A DNA stretch of 64,000 nt from Candidatus Rokuibacteriota bacterium (GTDB lineage Bacteria; Methylomirabilota; Methylomirabilia; Rokubacteriales; CSP1-6): positions 1-64,000 of the forward strand of contig QHRU01000060.1 of the NCBI GenBank assembly GCA_003220225.1, given 5' to 3'. The notes under the pieces are model-generated. The model was not told where the DNA came from and made no database searches. It was given only the letters and a program-made list of their open reading frames with translations. The position numbers and the translations under genes were made by a program. The number at the start of each line of letters is the position of its first letter. Position 1 is the first letter of the stretch. Of this stretch, positions 32,531-41,901 are shown one piece after another.

Positions 32531-33454
32531 ATGTCCAAGGCGAGCGCCCGCACCATCGCAGTCGGAGTCGTTGCACTTCTCCTGCTGCTGACGTGGGGTC
32601 AGGCGGAGGCGCAGATTCCGGCGGCGAGCGCCGAGGTCGCGCGCGTGGCGGGCCAGGTGTCCGTCCTGCCCAAGGGCCAGCGGATCTGGGCGCCGGCCAC
32701 CGTGGGCACCCGGCTCGTCGAGGGTGACCAGATCCGCGCGCTGGCTGCCAGCTCCGCCGACCTCAGCCTGCCCGACGGCAGCACGATCCTCGTGGCCGAG
32801 AACACGCGGTTCGCGGTCACCAAGCTCGAGTACGACCCCCAGACGCGCGACCGCAACGCGGCGTTCTACCTCGTCGCCGGCAAGGTGCACGCGCGGATCT
32901 CGGCGACCGCCGTCCAGCTGGCGCGCGCGCGTCAGTCGAACTTCACGATCTCGACGCCGTCCGGCGTGGCGGCCGTGCGGGGCACCATCGCGGTGGTCGC
33001 GCACAATCCACGGACGGGCGAGACGATCGTCTTCGCGCTGCCGTCGCCGGGACAGCTGGCCGAGGCCGCGCGCGTCACCTACGTCAGCCGCAACGGCCAG
33101 CAGGTCACCATCGTCGGCGGGGAGTTCACGCGCCAGATCGGGACGGGCGCGCCGAGCGCGCCGACGCCGATCTTGAACCTGGCGCCGGCGGCCCAGCCCG
33201 CGATCCTGGACGCGGGCAACGCCAGCACGGCGAACGTGCCGGAGCTCACCGGGTTCAACGTGACGATCATCCCGTCGAGCCAGGACGTCACGCTGGTGCA
33301 GACGGCGACGGGCTTCAGGTCCGTCGTGGGGGGACCGGGGCCGGTGAACACGACGGACTGGTCGCCGAGCGGCACGCCGGGCGTCGGCCGCGACATCCTG
33401 GCGAATCAGAGCCAGCCGGTCTGCACGCCGTCGTCGCTGACGACCTGTCCCTAG
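32531..33454 (+). CDS. Secreted FecR-domain protein
   Basis: 307 residues. A signal peptide (AVGVVALLLLLTWGQAEAQ) leads into a FecR domain at about 27-170: VLPKGQRIWAPATVGTRLVE (the ligand-like strand pair), SLPDGSTILVAENTRFAVTK and ISTPSGVAAVRGTIAVVAH. The C-terminal 130 residues are Pro/Thr/Ser-rich with no clear domain. FecR domains transmit envelope signals or bind polymers. It is convergent with the CHASE2 adenylate cyclase, and the two stops overlap by 4 bases. FecR and CHASE2-cyclase genes recur together in many genomes, suggesting a shared sensor system. Confidence 0.82.
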   Translation: MSKASARTIAVGVVALLLLLTWGQAEAQIPAASAEVARVAGQVSVLPKGQRIWAPATVGTRLVEGDQIRALAASSADLSLPDGSTILVAENTRFAVTKLEYDPQTRDRNAAFYLVAGKVHARISATAVQLARARQSNFTISTPSGVAAVRGTIAVVAHNPRTGETIVFALPSPGQLAEAARVTYVSRNGQQVTIVGGEFTRQIGTGAPSAPTPILNLAPAAQPAILDAGNASTANVPELTGFNVTIIPSSQDVTLVQTATGFRSVVGGPGPVNTTDWSPSGTPGVGRDILANQSQPVCTPSSLTTCP

Positions 33455-35481
33455 GCTGAGCGCGTCGCCCCGCCCGGGGTGGTGGTGAGCCCGAGCAGCT
33501 CGTAGACCACCACCGGGCGGGTCTTGCCCTTCACCATCACCTCGCCGAGCGGCCGCGCCTCGATCCCGTCCTTCGCGGCCTCGTACGTGGCCTCGCTGAT
33601 GATCACGTGGGTGGTGGTCTCGTACTCCTTGTTGAGCGCCTCGAGCCGCGCGCCCAGGTTCACCTCGTCGCCGATCACGGTGTAGTCGAAGAGCTGCTCG
33701 GAGCCGAGGTTGCCGACGACCATGGCGCCGGTGTTGACGCCCAGCCCGATGCGGAACGGCTCCTTGCCCTCGGCGCGCCATTTGTCGGTGAGCTGCTCGA
33801 CGGCCGCCGTCATGGCGAGCGCCGCCCGGCAGCCGCGCAGCGCGTGGTCGGGGTAGGCGATGGGCGCGCCGAACTCGGCCATCACCGCGTCGCCGATGTA
33901 CTTGTCGAGCGTGCCGCCTTCCTTCTGCACGATGTCGGTCATCCGCGTGAGGTACTCGCGCAGCCTCTGCACCACGACCTGCGGATCGTGCTTCTCGGTG
34001 AAGGTCGTGAAGTCGCGGATGTCCGAGAAGAGCACGGTCACCGTGCGCAGCTCGCCGCCGAACGAGAGCCCGGCCGGGTCCTGCATGATCCGCTCGACGA
34101 CCTCCGGGCTCACGTACTGCTGGAACGCGCGCTTGGTCCAGCGGCGCTGCAGCTCCTCGGTCAGGATGCGGTAGATCGTGATCGCGACGAAGGTGACCAC
34201 CAGCGCCAGCGAGGGATAGACGAGCGGCACCCACAGGCCCTGGCGGAAGGCGGCGTGCGCGCCGGCGAAGAGCGCACCCCAGAGCGCCAGCGTCACGAGC
34301 GCGGAGGGCCCGGGGCGTAGGGCGGGCAGCACGAGCGCCAGCAGCAGCGGCAGCGCGACGATGGCGACGGCCTCTGCCAGCTCCACCCACACCGGGCGGA
34401 CGATGAAGCGCCCGTCGAGAATGTTCGCGGCCATGTTGGCGTGCTTCTCGACGCCGGGGTAGACGGGTGAGAAGGGCGTGACGCGCAGATCGTAGGTGCC
34501 CTCGGCGGTGGCGCCGACGAACACGATTTTGTCCTTCAAGCGCTCAGGGCTGACGCGGCCCGCGAGGATCTCGGCGGCGCGGATGTGTGGGTAGGTGCCC
34601 GTCGGGCCCGCGTAATCCACGAGCACGCGCAGCCGCGCGTCCACCGGGATGGCCACGTCGCCGAGCCACACCGCGCGGCCGAACTCGATCCTCACCGCGA
34701 ACGGGTCGATCCCCGCCGCGAGGCGGACGGCCGACAGCGCCAGGCTCGGATAGTAGTAGCCGCGTGACTCGATGGCGAGGGCGTCGTAGCGCGTGGCGCC
34801 GTCGGGATCCGGGAGCATGTTGACGTGGCCCAGCGCCGCCGCCGCGTCGAGCAGCGGCGGGATCGGGAATTCGGCGGCGTCGGCGTGAAACGCGGGGAAC
34901 ATCCCGCGCTCGGCGTAGCTCTTGAACGCGACGATGGCCGACTTGGCCGGCGCGCCCTGGCGCTCGGGCACCGCCTCGCGCGGCACCACGCTGAGCACGA
35001 AGTTGATGGGCAGCACCACGCGCGCGTTGTCGCGGAGGGCCGCGGCCAGCCGCGCGTCGGGATCGGCCTCCCGCGCGATGCGCGCCAGCTCGGCGGCGAC
35101 GGCGCGATCGCGGCCGCCGAGCCGCTCGCCGATCCGTGCCGCCGCGCGCTGCTCGCCGCTCACCTCGGGCTCGATCAGCAGGACGTCGAAGGCGACCACC
35201 GCCGCCCCGGCCGCCGTCAGCCGTCGGACCAGGTCGGCCATCACCGTGCGCGACCAGGGCCAGCGGCCGTGCGCCCTGAGGCTCGCCCCGTCGATGGCCA
35301 CGATCGCGACCTGGGCGTGCGCCGGCCGCGCGCCGCGCAGTCGGAAGTGCTGGTCGTAGAGCTTCAGCTCGAGGACGTGGAGAAACTGCGGCGCGGCCCA
35401 GAAGAGGCCGCCCACCACGACGATCACCGCCACCGCGAGCCCGAGCGTGCGCCAGCGGCGGGTGCGCGCCGCCGAGGCCAT
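33451..35481 (-). CDS. CHASE2-domain class III adenylate/guanylate cyclase
   Basis: 676 residues. An N-terminal membrane helix (LGLAVAVIVVVGGLFWAAPQ) precedes a periplasmic CHASE2 sensor (about 40-330; IVAIDGASLRAHGRWPWSRT, KDKIVFVGATAEGTYDLRVT). Three membrane helices follow at about 360-450, then a class III cyclase at about 480-660 with both metal aspartates (LFSDIRDFTTFTEKH and YIGDAVMAEFGAP) and the adenine-selecting Lys in GGTLDKYIGD. It should make cAMP in response to an external cue. ATG at 35481 overlaps the metH stop (ATGA), so it follows metH in an operon. Confidence 0.9.
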   Translation of the reverse strand: MASAARTRRWRTLGLAVAVIVVVGGLFWAAPQFLHVLELKLYDQHFRLRGARPAHAQVAIVAIDGASLRAHGRWPWSRTVMADLVRRLTAAGAAVVAFDVLLIEPEVSGEQRAAARIGERLGGRDRAVAAELARIAREADPDARLAAALRDNARVVLPINFVLSVVPREAVPERQGAPAKSAIVAFKSYAERGMFPAFHADAAEFPIPPLLDAAAALGHVNMLPDPDGATRYDALAIESRGYYYPSLALSAVRLAAGIDPFAVRIEFGRAVWLGDVAIPVDARLRVLVDYAGPTGTYPHIRAAEILAGRVSPERLKDKIVFVGATAEGTYDLRVTPFSPVYPGVEKHANMAANILDGRFIVRPVWVELAEAVAIVALPLLLALVLPALRPGPSALVTLALWGALFAGAHAAFRQGLWVPLVYPSLALVVTFVAITIYRILTEELQRRWTKRAFQQYVSPEVVERIMQDPAGLSFGGELRTVTVLFSDIRDFTTFTEKHDPQVVVQRLREYLTRMTDIVQKEGGTLDKYIGDAVMAEFGAPIAYPDHALRGCRAALAMTAAVEQLTDKWRAEGKEPFRIGLGVNTGAMVVGNLGSEQLFDYTVIGDEVNLGARLEALNKEYETTTHVIISEATYEAAKDGIEARPLGEVMVKGKTRPVVVYELLGLTTTPGGATRSA

Positions 35482-38400
35482 CAGTCGGCCTTGAAGTATT
35501 TCGCCGCGGGGTGGTGGAAGACGAGCGCGGAGACCGAGGCCTCCGGATCCATCATGAAGCCCTCGGTGAGCCGCACGCCGATCTCCGCGTCGGGGCGGAG
35601 CAGCCGCCAGAGCGTGGCCTGGTCGCCGAGGTCGGGACACGCCGGATAGCCGAACGACACCCGGATGCCGCGATAGCGGCCCTTGATGCGGTCGGCGATC
35701 GTCACGTCGGGCGGGTCGGGGAAGCCCCAGAGCGTGCGCAGCCGCGCGTGCAGCATCTCGGCGAACGCCTCCGCCGACTCGATGGCGAGGGCCTGCAGCG
35801 CGTGCGACTTGAGATAGGCGCCCTGCTCTTTCCACGCCTGCGCCTGCTCGCGCACGCCGCCGCCGCACGTGACGACGAAGAGCGCGACGGCGTCGTCGAC
35901 GTCCTCGCGGACGTAGTCGGCGAGGCAGAGCCGCTCGCCGTCGCGCTGGCGCGGGAAGGTGAAGCGCGCGGCCTCGGCGCCGTCGGGCGCCCACAGCCGC
36001 ACGCTCTCGCCCTCGGCGCGGGCGCGGAACCAGCGGTAGACGCCGTCGGCGCGGAGGAGATCGTCGCGCGCCACCTCCGCCTTCAGCGCCTCGACCACGT
36101 CGTGGAGCTCGCGCGCCTTCGGATCGCCGTCCTCCAGCAGGCGCGACACCAGCCCCCGCAGGCCGAGATGCTTGCCGTAGAGCATCTGGAGGTTCAGGTA
36201 CGGATAGATCTGGGCGAGCGGCACGCGGCGGAGCACGTGCGAGTCGAGGTCGGGCGGCGCCGGCGGCGGCACGCGCGGCACGTCCGCCTTCGCGCGCGCG
36301 GGCGCCGACGCCGGGCGGGGCGCGGCGGCGGCCGCGGCGCCGCCGACCAGCGTCGCCTGCTCGGCGCGCACGCGCTCGACGAGCCCTTCGCGCGTCACCG
36401 CCGAGAAGAGCTGGTTGGCGAGATCGAGGCCGTCCATCGCGTCCTTCGCGTAGAGCGTCAGCCCGCCGTACTCGGCGGCGATGCGCGTGGCGGTGAACTT
36501 GCGCGTGAGCGCGGCGCCGCCGACGAAGAGCGGGATCTCGATGCCGGCCACCTTGAGGTCCTGGGCGGTCACCACCATCTGCTGCGCCGACTTCACGAGG
36601 AGCCCCGACAGCCCGAACGCGTCCGGCTTGTGCGTGTGGTAGGCGGCGATGAGGTCTTCCGGCGGGACCTTGATGCCGAGGTTGATCACGCGGTAGCCGT
36701 TGTTGCCGAAGATGATCTCGACCAGGTTCTTGCCGATGTCGTGGACGTCGCCCTTCACGGTGGCCAGCACGATCACGCCGCGCGTGGCCGACTCCGCCTT
36801 CTCCATGTGGGGCTCGAGGTGGGAGACGGCCGCCTTCATCGCCTCCGCCGACTGGAGCACCTCGGCCACGATGAGCTGGTTGTCGTTGAAGAGCCGCCCG
36901 ACCTCGTCCATGCCGCGCATCAGCGGCCCGTTGATGATCTCGAGCGGCGCCGCCTCCCCGAGCTTTTCGTCGAGGTCCTCGAGCAGGCCGTCGCGGCTGC
37001 CCTCGACGATGTAGCGCGCGAGGCGCTCGTCCAGGGTCAGCGTCTCGCGTGGCGCCGCCGTCTTCACGCGGTCGCGGAAGTGGGCGGCGAAGGCGGCCAC
37101 GGGGTCGGCGCCGCGGCCGTAGAGGAGGTCCTCGGCGAGCCGGCGCTCCTCCTCGGGGATCGAGGGGTAGCGCTCGAGCCGCTCCGTGTTGATGATCGCG
37201 TAGTCGAGCCCCGCCTTCGTGCAGTGATAGAGGAAGACGCCGTTGAGCACCTCGCGCCCCGCCGGGGGCAGCCCGAACGAGACGTTGGAGATGCCGAGGA
37301 TCGTCTTGCACTCCGGGAAGCGGGCCTTGATCGCCCGCAGACCCTCGATCGTCTCGACCGCAGAGCCGATGTAGTTCGCGTCGCCGGTGCCGACGGGGAA
37401 GACGAGCGGATCGAAGATCAGGTCGCGCGCGGGGATCCCGTACTTGCGCGTGAGCAGCTCGTGCGAGCGCTCGGCGATCGCGAGCTTGCGCTGCCGCGTG
37501 ACGGCCATGCCCTGCTGCTTGTTCTCGTCGATGCAGCCGACCACGACGGCGGCGCCGTACGCGCGCAGCAGCGGCGCCACCCGCTCGAAGCGCTCCTCGC
37601 CGTCCTCGAGGTTGATCGAGTTCACGATGGCCTTGCCCTGGCAATGGCGGAGGGCCAGCTCGAGGACGGCGGCGTCGGTGGAGTCGATCATGAGCGGGAC
37701 CTTGACGCGCCGGGTCAGCTCGCGCATGAAGCGGTCCATGTCCGCCGCCTCGTCGCGGTCGGGGTTGGCCAGGCAGACGTCGAGCACCTGGGCGGAGGCG
37801 CGCACCTGCGCGCGGCCGATCTCGGCCGCGTCGTCGAACCGGTCGGCGACGACGAGCTCCTTGAACTTTCGCGAGCCGATCACGTTGGTGCGCTCGCCCA
37901 CGAAGATCGGCCGGTTGTCGTCGCCGGGGTAGAGCACCTCGATGCCGCTCACGCCCTGGGGCTCCGCCGTCGCGGGCACCCGCGGCGGCTTGCCGGCCAC
38001 GAGCCGCGCGATGGCGCGGATGTGCTCGGGCGTCGTCCCGCAGCAGCCGCCGACCAGGTTGACCCAGCGCTCGTCGACGAAGCGGGCGAGCTTGAGAGCC
38101 AGGCTCTGCGGCGTCTCGCCGTACTGGCCGCGCTCGTCGGGCAGCCCTGCGTTGGGGTACACGCTCGTCCAGCAGGTGGCGATGGCCGCCAGCGAGCGGA
38201 GATGATCGGTCATGAACTCGGGGCCGGTCGCGCAGTTGAGCCCGATCGAGAACAGTCCGAGGTGCTGGAGCGAGACGTAGAGTGCCTCGACGCCCTGGCC
38301 GGCGAGCATGGTGCCCATCGGCTCGATCGTCGCTGAGACCATGAGGGGCACGTCGTCGCTACCGGCGGCGCGCCGCGCTCGGAGGACCCCGAGCGCCGCG

Positions 38401-38888
38401 GCTTTCAGATTCAGCGTGTCCTGCGCCGTCTCGAGCAACAGCGCGTCGACGCCGCCGGCCAGGAGCCCGGCCGCCTGGACCTCGTAGGCGGCGGCGACCT
38501 CGTCGAACGTCACGTTGCGCGTGACCGTGATCGAGCGCGTGGACGGGCCCATGGCCCCGACCACGTACCGGTCGCCGGCGGCGTCGCGCGCCAGCCGCGC
38601 CGCGGCCAGGCACAGCGCGTGGGCGCGGTCGGCGAGGTCGTACTCGGCGAGCACGTACGGCGCGCAGCCGAAGGTGTTGGTGGACACGACGTCGGCGCCG
38701 GCCTCGAGGTAGGCCGCGTGGATGCCGCGGATGACGTCGGGCCGCGTGAGGTTCAGGTGCTCGTTGCAGCCCTCGTAGCGCTCGCCGCCGAAGTCGGCGG
38801 CGCCGAGGCCGGCGGCCTGGATCATCGTCCCCATCGCGCCGTCGAGCACCAGGATGCGGCGTGCGAGGGCGTCGGCGAAACGCGTCAT
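35481..38888 (-). CDS. metH: Cobalamin-dependent methionine synthase
   Basis: 1135 residues, a full-length MetH. Homocysteine domain: LVLDGAMGTMIQAAGLG start and zinc cysteines in IGLNCATGPEF and NLVGGCCGTTPEHIRA. Pterin domain at about 330-600: FVGERTNVIGSRKFKELV. The B12 domain has GDVHDIGKNLVEIIFGNNGY with the cobalt-ligand His, at about 725. The reactivation domain near the C-terminus has RVSFGYPACPDLGDQATLW. It remethylates homocysteine using methyltetrahydrofolate. ATG at 38888 lies 6 nt after a TATACT box, implying a leaderless mRNA. No B12 riboswitch precedes it. Confidence 0.95.
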   Translation of the reverse strand: MTRFADALARRILVLDGAMGTMIQAAGLGAADFGGERYEGCNEHLNLTRPDVIRGIHAAYLEAGADVVSTNTFGCAPYVLAEYDLADRAHALCLAAARLARDAAGDRYVVGAMGPSTRSITVTRNVTFDEVAAAYEVQAAGLLAGGVDALLLETAQDTLNLKAAALGVLRARRAAGSDDVPLMVSATIEPMGTMLAGQGVEALYVSLQHLGLFSIGLNCATGPEFMTDHLRSLAAIATCWTSVYPNAGLPDERGQYGETPQSLALKLARFVDERWVNLVGGCCGTTPEHIRAIARLVAGKPPRVPATAEPQGVSGIEVLYPGDDNRPIFVGERTNVIGSRKFKELVVADRFDDAAEIGRAQVRASAQVLDVCLANPDRDEAADMDRFMRELTRRVKVPLMIDSTDAAVLELALRHCQGKAIVNSINLEDGEERFERVAPLLRAYGAAVVVGCIDENKQQGMAVTRQRKLAIAERSHELLTRKYGIPARDLIFDPLVFPVGTGDANYIGSAVETIEGLRAIKARFPECKTILGISNVSFGLPPAGREVLNGVFLYHCTKAGLDYAIINTERLERYPSIPEEERRLAEDLLYGRGADPVAAFAAHFRDRVKTAAPRETLTLDERLARYIVEGSRDGLLEDLDEKLGEAAPLEIINGPLMRGMDEVGRLFNDNQLIVAEVLQSAEAMKAAVSHLEPHMEKAESATRGVIVLATVKGDVHDIGKNLVEIIFGNNGYRVINLGIKVPPEDLIAAYHTHKPDAFGLSGLLVKSAQQMVVTAQDLKVAGIEIPLFVGGAALTRKFTATRIAAEYGGLTLYAKDAMDGLDLANQLFSAVTREGLVERVRAEQATLVGGAAAAAAPRPASAPARAKADVPRVPPPAPPDLDSHVLRRVPLAQIYPYLNLQMLYGKHLGLRGLVSRLLEDGDPKARELHDVVEALKAEVARDDLLRADGVYRWFRARAEGESVRLWAPDGAEAARFTFPRQRDGERLCLADYVREDVDDAVALFVVTCGGGVREQAQAWKEQGAYLKSHALQALAIESAEAFAEMLHARLRTLWGFPDPPDVTIADRIKGRYRGIRVSFGYPACPDLGDQATLWRLLRPDAEIGVRLTEGFMMDPEASVSALVFHHPAAKYFKAD

Positions 38889-38894
38889 ATATTG

Positions 38895-38902
38895 AGTATA
38901 GT
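38895..38902. promoter_or_regulatory. Overlapping divergent -10 boxes for metH and the CaiB-like gene
   Basis: AGTATAGT gives TATAGT (38897-38902) on the plus strand, 7 nt before the CaiB ATG at 38910, and TATACT (38895-38900 complement) on the minus strand, 6 nt before the metH ATG at 38888. Both transcripts would be essentially leaderless and could compete for polymerase, since only 21 bases separate the two start codons. Confidence 0.55.
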
Positions 38903-38909
38903 AGCGCAC

Positions 38910-40121
38910 ATGAGTACCCCGACCCCGCAGACGCCGCTGTCGCTCGATGGCATCCGTGTCGTGGACCTCTCCCGCGTGCTGGCCGGTCCGTACTGCGGCG
39001 CGCTGCTCGGCGACCTCGGCGCCGACGTGATCAAGGTCGAGGATCCGGGCGTGGGCGACGAGTCACGCACGTGGCCGCCGCACAAGGACGGCGAGTCCGC
39101 CGGGTACCTCGTCAACAACCGCAACAAGCGCGGCATCGCCGTCAACTTGAAGGAGCCGGACGGGGTCGCCCTCGTGCGCCGGCTCGCCGCGAAGGCCGAC
39201 GTCCTCATCGAGAACTTCCGCACGGGAACGATGGAGGAGTTCGGCCTCGGCTACGAGGGGCTCGCGCGGGAGAACCCGCGGCTCGTCTACTGCTCCGTCT
39301 CGGCCTTCGGCCGCACGGGCCCGCGCGCCGAGGGCGCCGGCTACGAGGCGCTCATGCAGGCGTTCAGCGGCATCATGTCGATCACCGGCGAGCCCGGCGG
39401 CGCACCCGTCCGCTGCGGCGTCTCGTTCCTCGATCTGACGACGGGCATCCTGTGCGCGTTCGGCGTGCTCGGCGCCCTGCGGCTGCGCGACCGCACCGGC
39501 CGCGGCCAGCGCGTGGACGGCTCGCTGCTCGAGACGGCGCTCGGACTGCTGAACTTCCAGGCCGAGGGCTTCCTGCTCGCCGGCACCGTTCCGAAGGCCC
39601 TCGGCTCGGCGCACCCGTCGCTGTCGCCGTACCGCAACTTCCGCTGCGGTGACGGCCAGTGGGTGTTCATCGCCGGCGCCAACGACCGGCTCTGGCGCCG
39701 GCTGGCGGTGGCGCTCGGCCTCGGCGACATGACCGACGACCCGCGCTTCGCGACCAACATCGAGCGCGTGAAGCATCGGGTCGAGCTCGAGCAGCGCGTG
39801 GGCGACGCCATTGCGGGGCACGACCGCGAGGCGCTGCTGAAGCTGCTGGAGAAGGCGGACGTCCCCGCCACGCCCGTGAACACCGTGGACCAGGTGCTCA
39901 ACGACGCCCAGACCGCGACCCGGCCGACGATCCGGCGCGTCGTCCACCCCCGGCTCGGCGAGATTCCTGTCGTCGGCATGCCGCTCTCGTTCTCGGGCAT
40001 GACGCCGGGCGTCCGGCGCCATGCGCCGATGCGCGGCGAGCACACCGACGACATCTTGGCCGAGCACGGCTATAGCGGCGCCACGATCGCAGACCTTCGC
40101 GCGCGGAAGGTCGTCGCGTAG
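38910..40121 (+). CDS. CaiB/BaiF family (class III) CoA-transferase
   Basis: 403 residues. Family III motifs include GIRVVDLSRVLAGPYCGALL (N-terminus), GDLGADVIKVEDPGVGDESR, NKRGIAVNLKEPDG and the catalytic Asp in VSFLDLTTGILCAFG (about 175). The remainder (PYRNFRCGDGQWVFIAGAND) is typical of formyl-CoA or succinyl-CoA:R-citramalate transferases. It moves CoA between carboxylic acids; the pair of acids is unknown. It is driven by the shared metH promoter region. Confidence 0.9.
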   Translation: MSTPTPQTPLSLDGIRVVDLSRVLAGPYCGALLGDLGADVIKVEDPGVGDESRTWPPHKDGESAGYLVNNRNKRGIAVNLKEPDGVALVRRLAAKADVLIENFRTGTMEEFGLGYEGLARENPRLVYCSVSAFGRTGPRAEGAGYEALMQAFSGIMSITGEPGGAPVRCGVSFLDLTTGILCAFGVLGALRLRDRTGRGQRVDGSLLETALGLLNFQAEGFLLAGTVPKALGSAHPSLSPYRNFRCGDGQWVFIAGANDRLWRRLAVALGLGDMTDDPRFATNIERVKHRVELEQRVGDAIAGHDREALLKLLEKADVPATPVNTVDQVLNDAQTATRPTIRRVVHPRLGEIPVVGMPLSFSGMTPGVRRHAPMRGEHTDDILAEHGYSGATIADLRARKVVA

Positions 40122-40130
40122 GGACCCGGC

Positions 40131-40706
40131 GTGAGGCGCGCCGCGCTCGTCGCGCTGCTCGTACTGGCCATTGCCACGCCGGCGGCGGCCGCGCTCTTCC
40201 GCTGGACGGCGGCCGACGGCACCATCCACTACACGGGCGATCCGGAGTCGATCCCCGAGGCGTACCGCGCCGACGCCGTCGACATCGGTCATCCCGCGGC
40301 GCGCCCCGCGCCGCCGGCCGCTCCCGCGCCGTCGGGCCTCGTCCTGCCGCTCTCGGGCGGCGCGCCCGTCGTCGTCGAGGCGCGCCTCAACGGCGTGCTG
40401 CTGAGCCTGCTGCTCGACACGGGCGCCGACCGCACCGTGATCGCGCCCGCGGCACTGGCGCGCGCGGGTATCGACCCGGCGTTCGGCACGCCCATCCGCA
40501 TCACGGGCGTGACGGGCACGGCCCCCGCCACGCTCGTCGCCGTCCCGCGCCTCGACGTGGCGGGCGCCCGGGTGGGGCCGCTCTCGGTGATCGTGCACCC
40601 GGTGCCCGGCGAGTCGATCGACGGCCTGCTCGGTCGCGACGTTCTGGACGCGTTCACGGTCACGTTCGACGCGGCGGCCGGGCGGGTCACGCTGCGGCCG
40701 CGCTGA
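40131..40706 (+). CDS. Secreted retropepsin-like aspartic protease with DUF4124
   Basis: 191 residues from the GTG at 40131. A signal peptide (RRAALVALLVLAIATPAAAA) is followed by a DUF4124 strand (FRWTAADGTIHYTGDPESIP, about 22-41), a Pro/Ala linker and a gag-aspartyl protease domain with the catalytic LLLDTGADRTVIAPAALARAG (DTGAD at about 98-102) and the closing hydrophobic-hydrophobic-Gly IDGLLGRDVLDAF. It probably works as a dimer in the periplasm. It starts 9 bases after the CaiB gene stop. Confidence 0.82.
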   Translation: MRRAALVALLVLAIATPAAAALFRWTAADGTIHYTGDPESIPEAYRADAVDIGHPAARPAPPAAPAPSGLVLPLSGGAPVVVEARLNGVLLSLLLDTGADRTVIAPAALARAGIDPAFGTPIRITGVTGTAPATLVAVPRLDVAGARVGPLSVIVHPVPGESIDGLLGRDVLDAFTVTFDAAAGRVTLRPR

Positions 40707-40713
40707 GTCCAAC

Positions 40714-41085
40714 ATGGGTCCGATCCTGGTCGTCGAAGACGACTCGGATACCCGCCATGCGCTCGGCGAGCTGCTGACCGTCCTCTTCCCCGGCTCGCGC
40801 GTGCTCATGGCGGAGTCGGGCGAGGCGGCGCTGGAGCTCATCCGCCGCACGCGCCCGCGCGTGGTCATCCTCGATCTCCATCTCGGCGGCATCCAAGGCT
40901 TCGACTTCGCCTCGCGCGTGGCGGCGATGTCCGCGGGCCGCCCGCCCGCCATCGTCGCATTGACCGGCGATGCCAGCCCGGATACCGTGGGGAGGGCCGA
41001 GGCCGCCGGGTTCGCCGCCTTCCTGCGCAAGCCTGCCGACGCGGACACCCTGGAGACGGTGCTCCGGCCGATTCTGGAGGATTAA
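40714..41085 (+). CDS. Stand-alone response regulator receiver protein
   Basis: 123 residues, a single receiver domain: acidic pocket VVEDDSD (about 6-12), phosphoacceptor Asp in VVILDLHLGGIQGFD (about 52), Thr in IVALTGDAS (about 82) and Lys in FLRKPADADTLE (about 105). There is no output domain and no kinase nearby, so it is CheY/Spo0F-like. It follows the protease gene by 7 bases and precedes an SDR by 12. Confidence 0.88.
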   Translation: MGPILVVEDDSDTRHALGELLTVLFPGSRVLMAESGEAALELIRRTRPRVVILDLHLGGIQGFDFASRVAAMSAGRPPAIVALTGDASPDTVGRAEAAGFAAFLRKPADADTLETVLRPILED

Positions 41086-41097
41086 CCGGAGGCGGAC

Positions 41098-41901
41098 GTG
41101 GAGCTACGGGGGCGGACGACCGTGGTGACGGGTGGCGCGAGCGGCATCGGACGCGCGCTGACGCTGCGGTTCGCGCGTGAGGGCGCCAACGTCGTCGTGG
41201 CCGACGTCGACGAGCCGGGGATGGCGGCGGTGGCCGGCGAGGCGCAGGCGCTCGGCGTCAAGGCGCTCGCCGTGCGCACCGACGTCACCGAGCTCGCCCA
41301 GGTGCAGACGCTCGCCGCGCGCGCTTTCGAGACGTTCGGCGCCGTGCACGTGCTCTGCAACAATGCCGGCGTGGCCGCCTGGGGCGGGCTCGAGACGGCG
41401 ACGCACCGCGACTGGCAGTGGGTGCTCGGCGTCAATCTCTGGGGCGTCATTCACGGGGTGGAGGCGTTCGTGCCGCGCATGATCGCGCGCGGCGAGCCCG
41501 CCCACATCGTCAACACCGCCTCGATGGCGGGCCTCATCGCCAGCAAGGGGCTCGGCGTCTACAACACGTCCAAGTACGCCGTGGTCGGCCTGTCCGAGAC
41601 GCTCGTGAAGGACCTCAAGCCCCACAGGATCGGCGTCTCCGTGCTCTGCCCGCTGGGCGTGGAGACACGCATCCGCGATTCCGAGCGCAGCCGGCCCGCC
41701 GCGCTCCGCAACGAGCGCGCGGAGCGGGCGGAGCCGATGCAGCTGATCGGGCGGCATCTCTCGCCCGAGACCGTGGCCGACATGGTGCTCGCCGCGATCC
41801 ATGCGAACGAGCTGTACGTCATCACGCACGACGAAAGCCTCGAGCCGCTGCGCCGCCGTTTCGAGCGCATGGAGCGCTCGATCCTCGACCGCCGGCGCTG
41901 A
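41098..41901 (+). CDS. Short-chain dehydrogenase/reductase
   Basis: 267 residues from the GTG at 41098. Classical SDR motifs are [20 protein letters not shown] (cofactor TGxxxGxG), VADVDEPG (Asp favouring NAD), CNNAGVAAWGG (NNAG), the catalytic Ser region VNTASMAGLI and YNTSKYAVVGL (YxxxK). The substrate is unknown. It follows the receiver gene and overlaps the RNase D gene in CTGA. Confidence 0.88.
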   Translation: MELRGRTTVVTGGASGIGRALTLRFAREGANVVVADVDEPGMAAVAGEAQALGVKALAVRTDVTELAQVQTLAARAFETFGAVHVLCNNAGVAAWGGLETATHRDWQWVLGVNLWGVIHGVEAFVPRMIARGEPAHIVNTASMAGLIASKGLGVYNTSKYAVVGLSETLVKDLKPHRIGVSVLCPLGVETRIRDSERSRPAALRNERAERAEPMQLIGRHLSPETVADMVLAAIHANELYVITHDESLEPLRRRFERMERSILDRRR

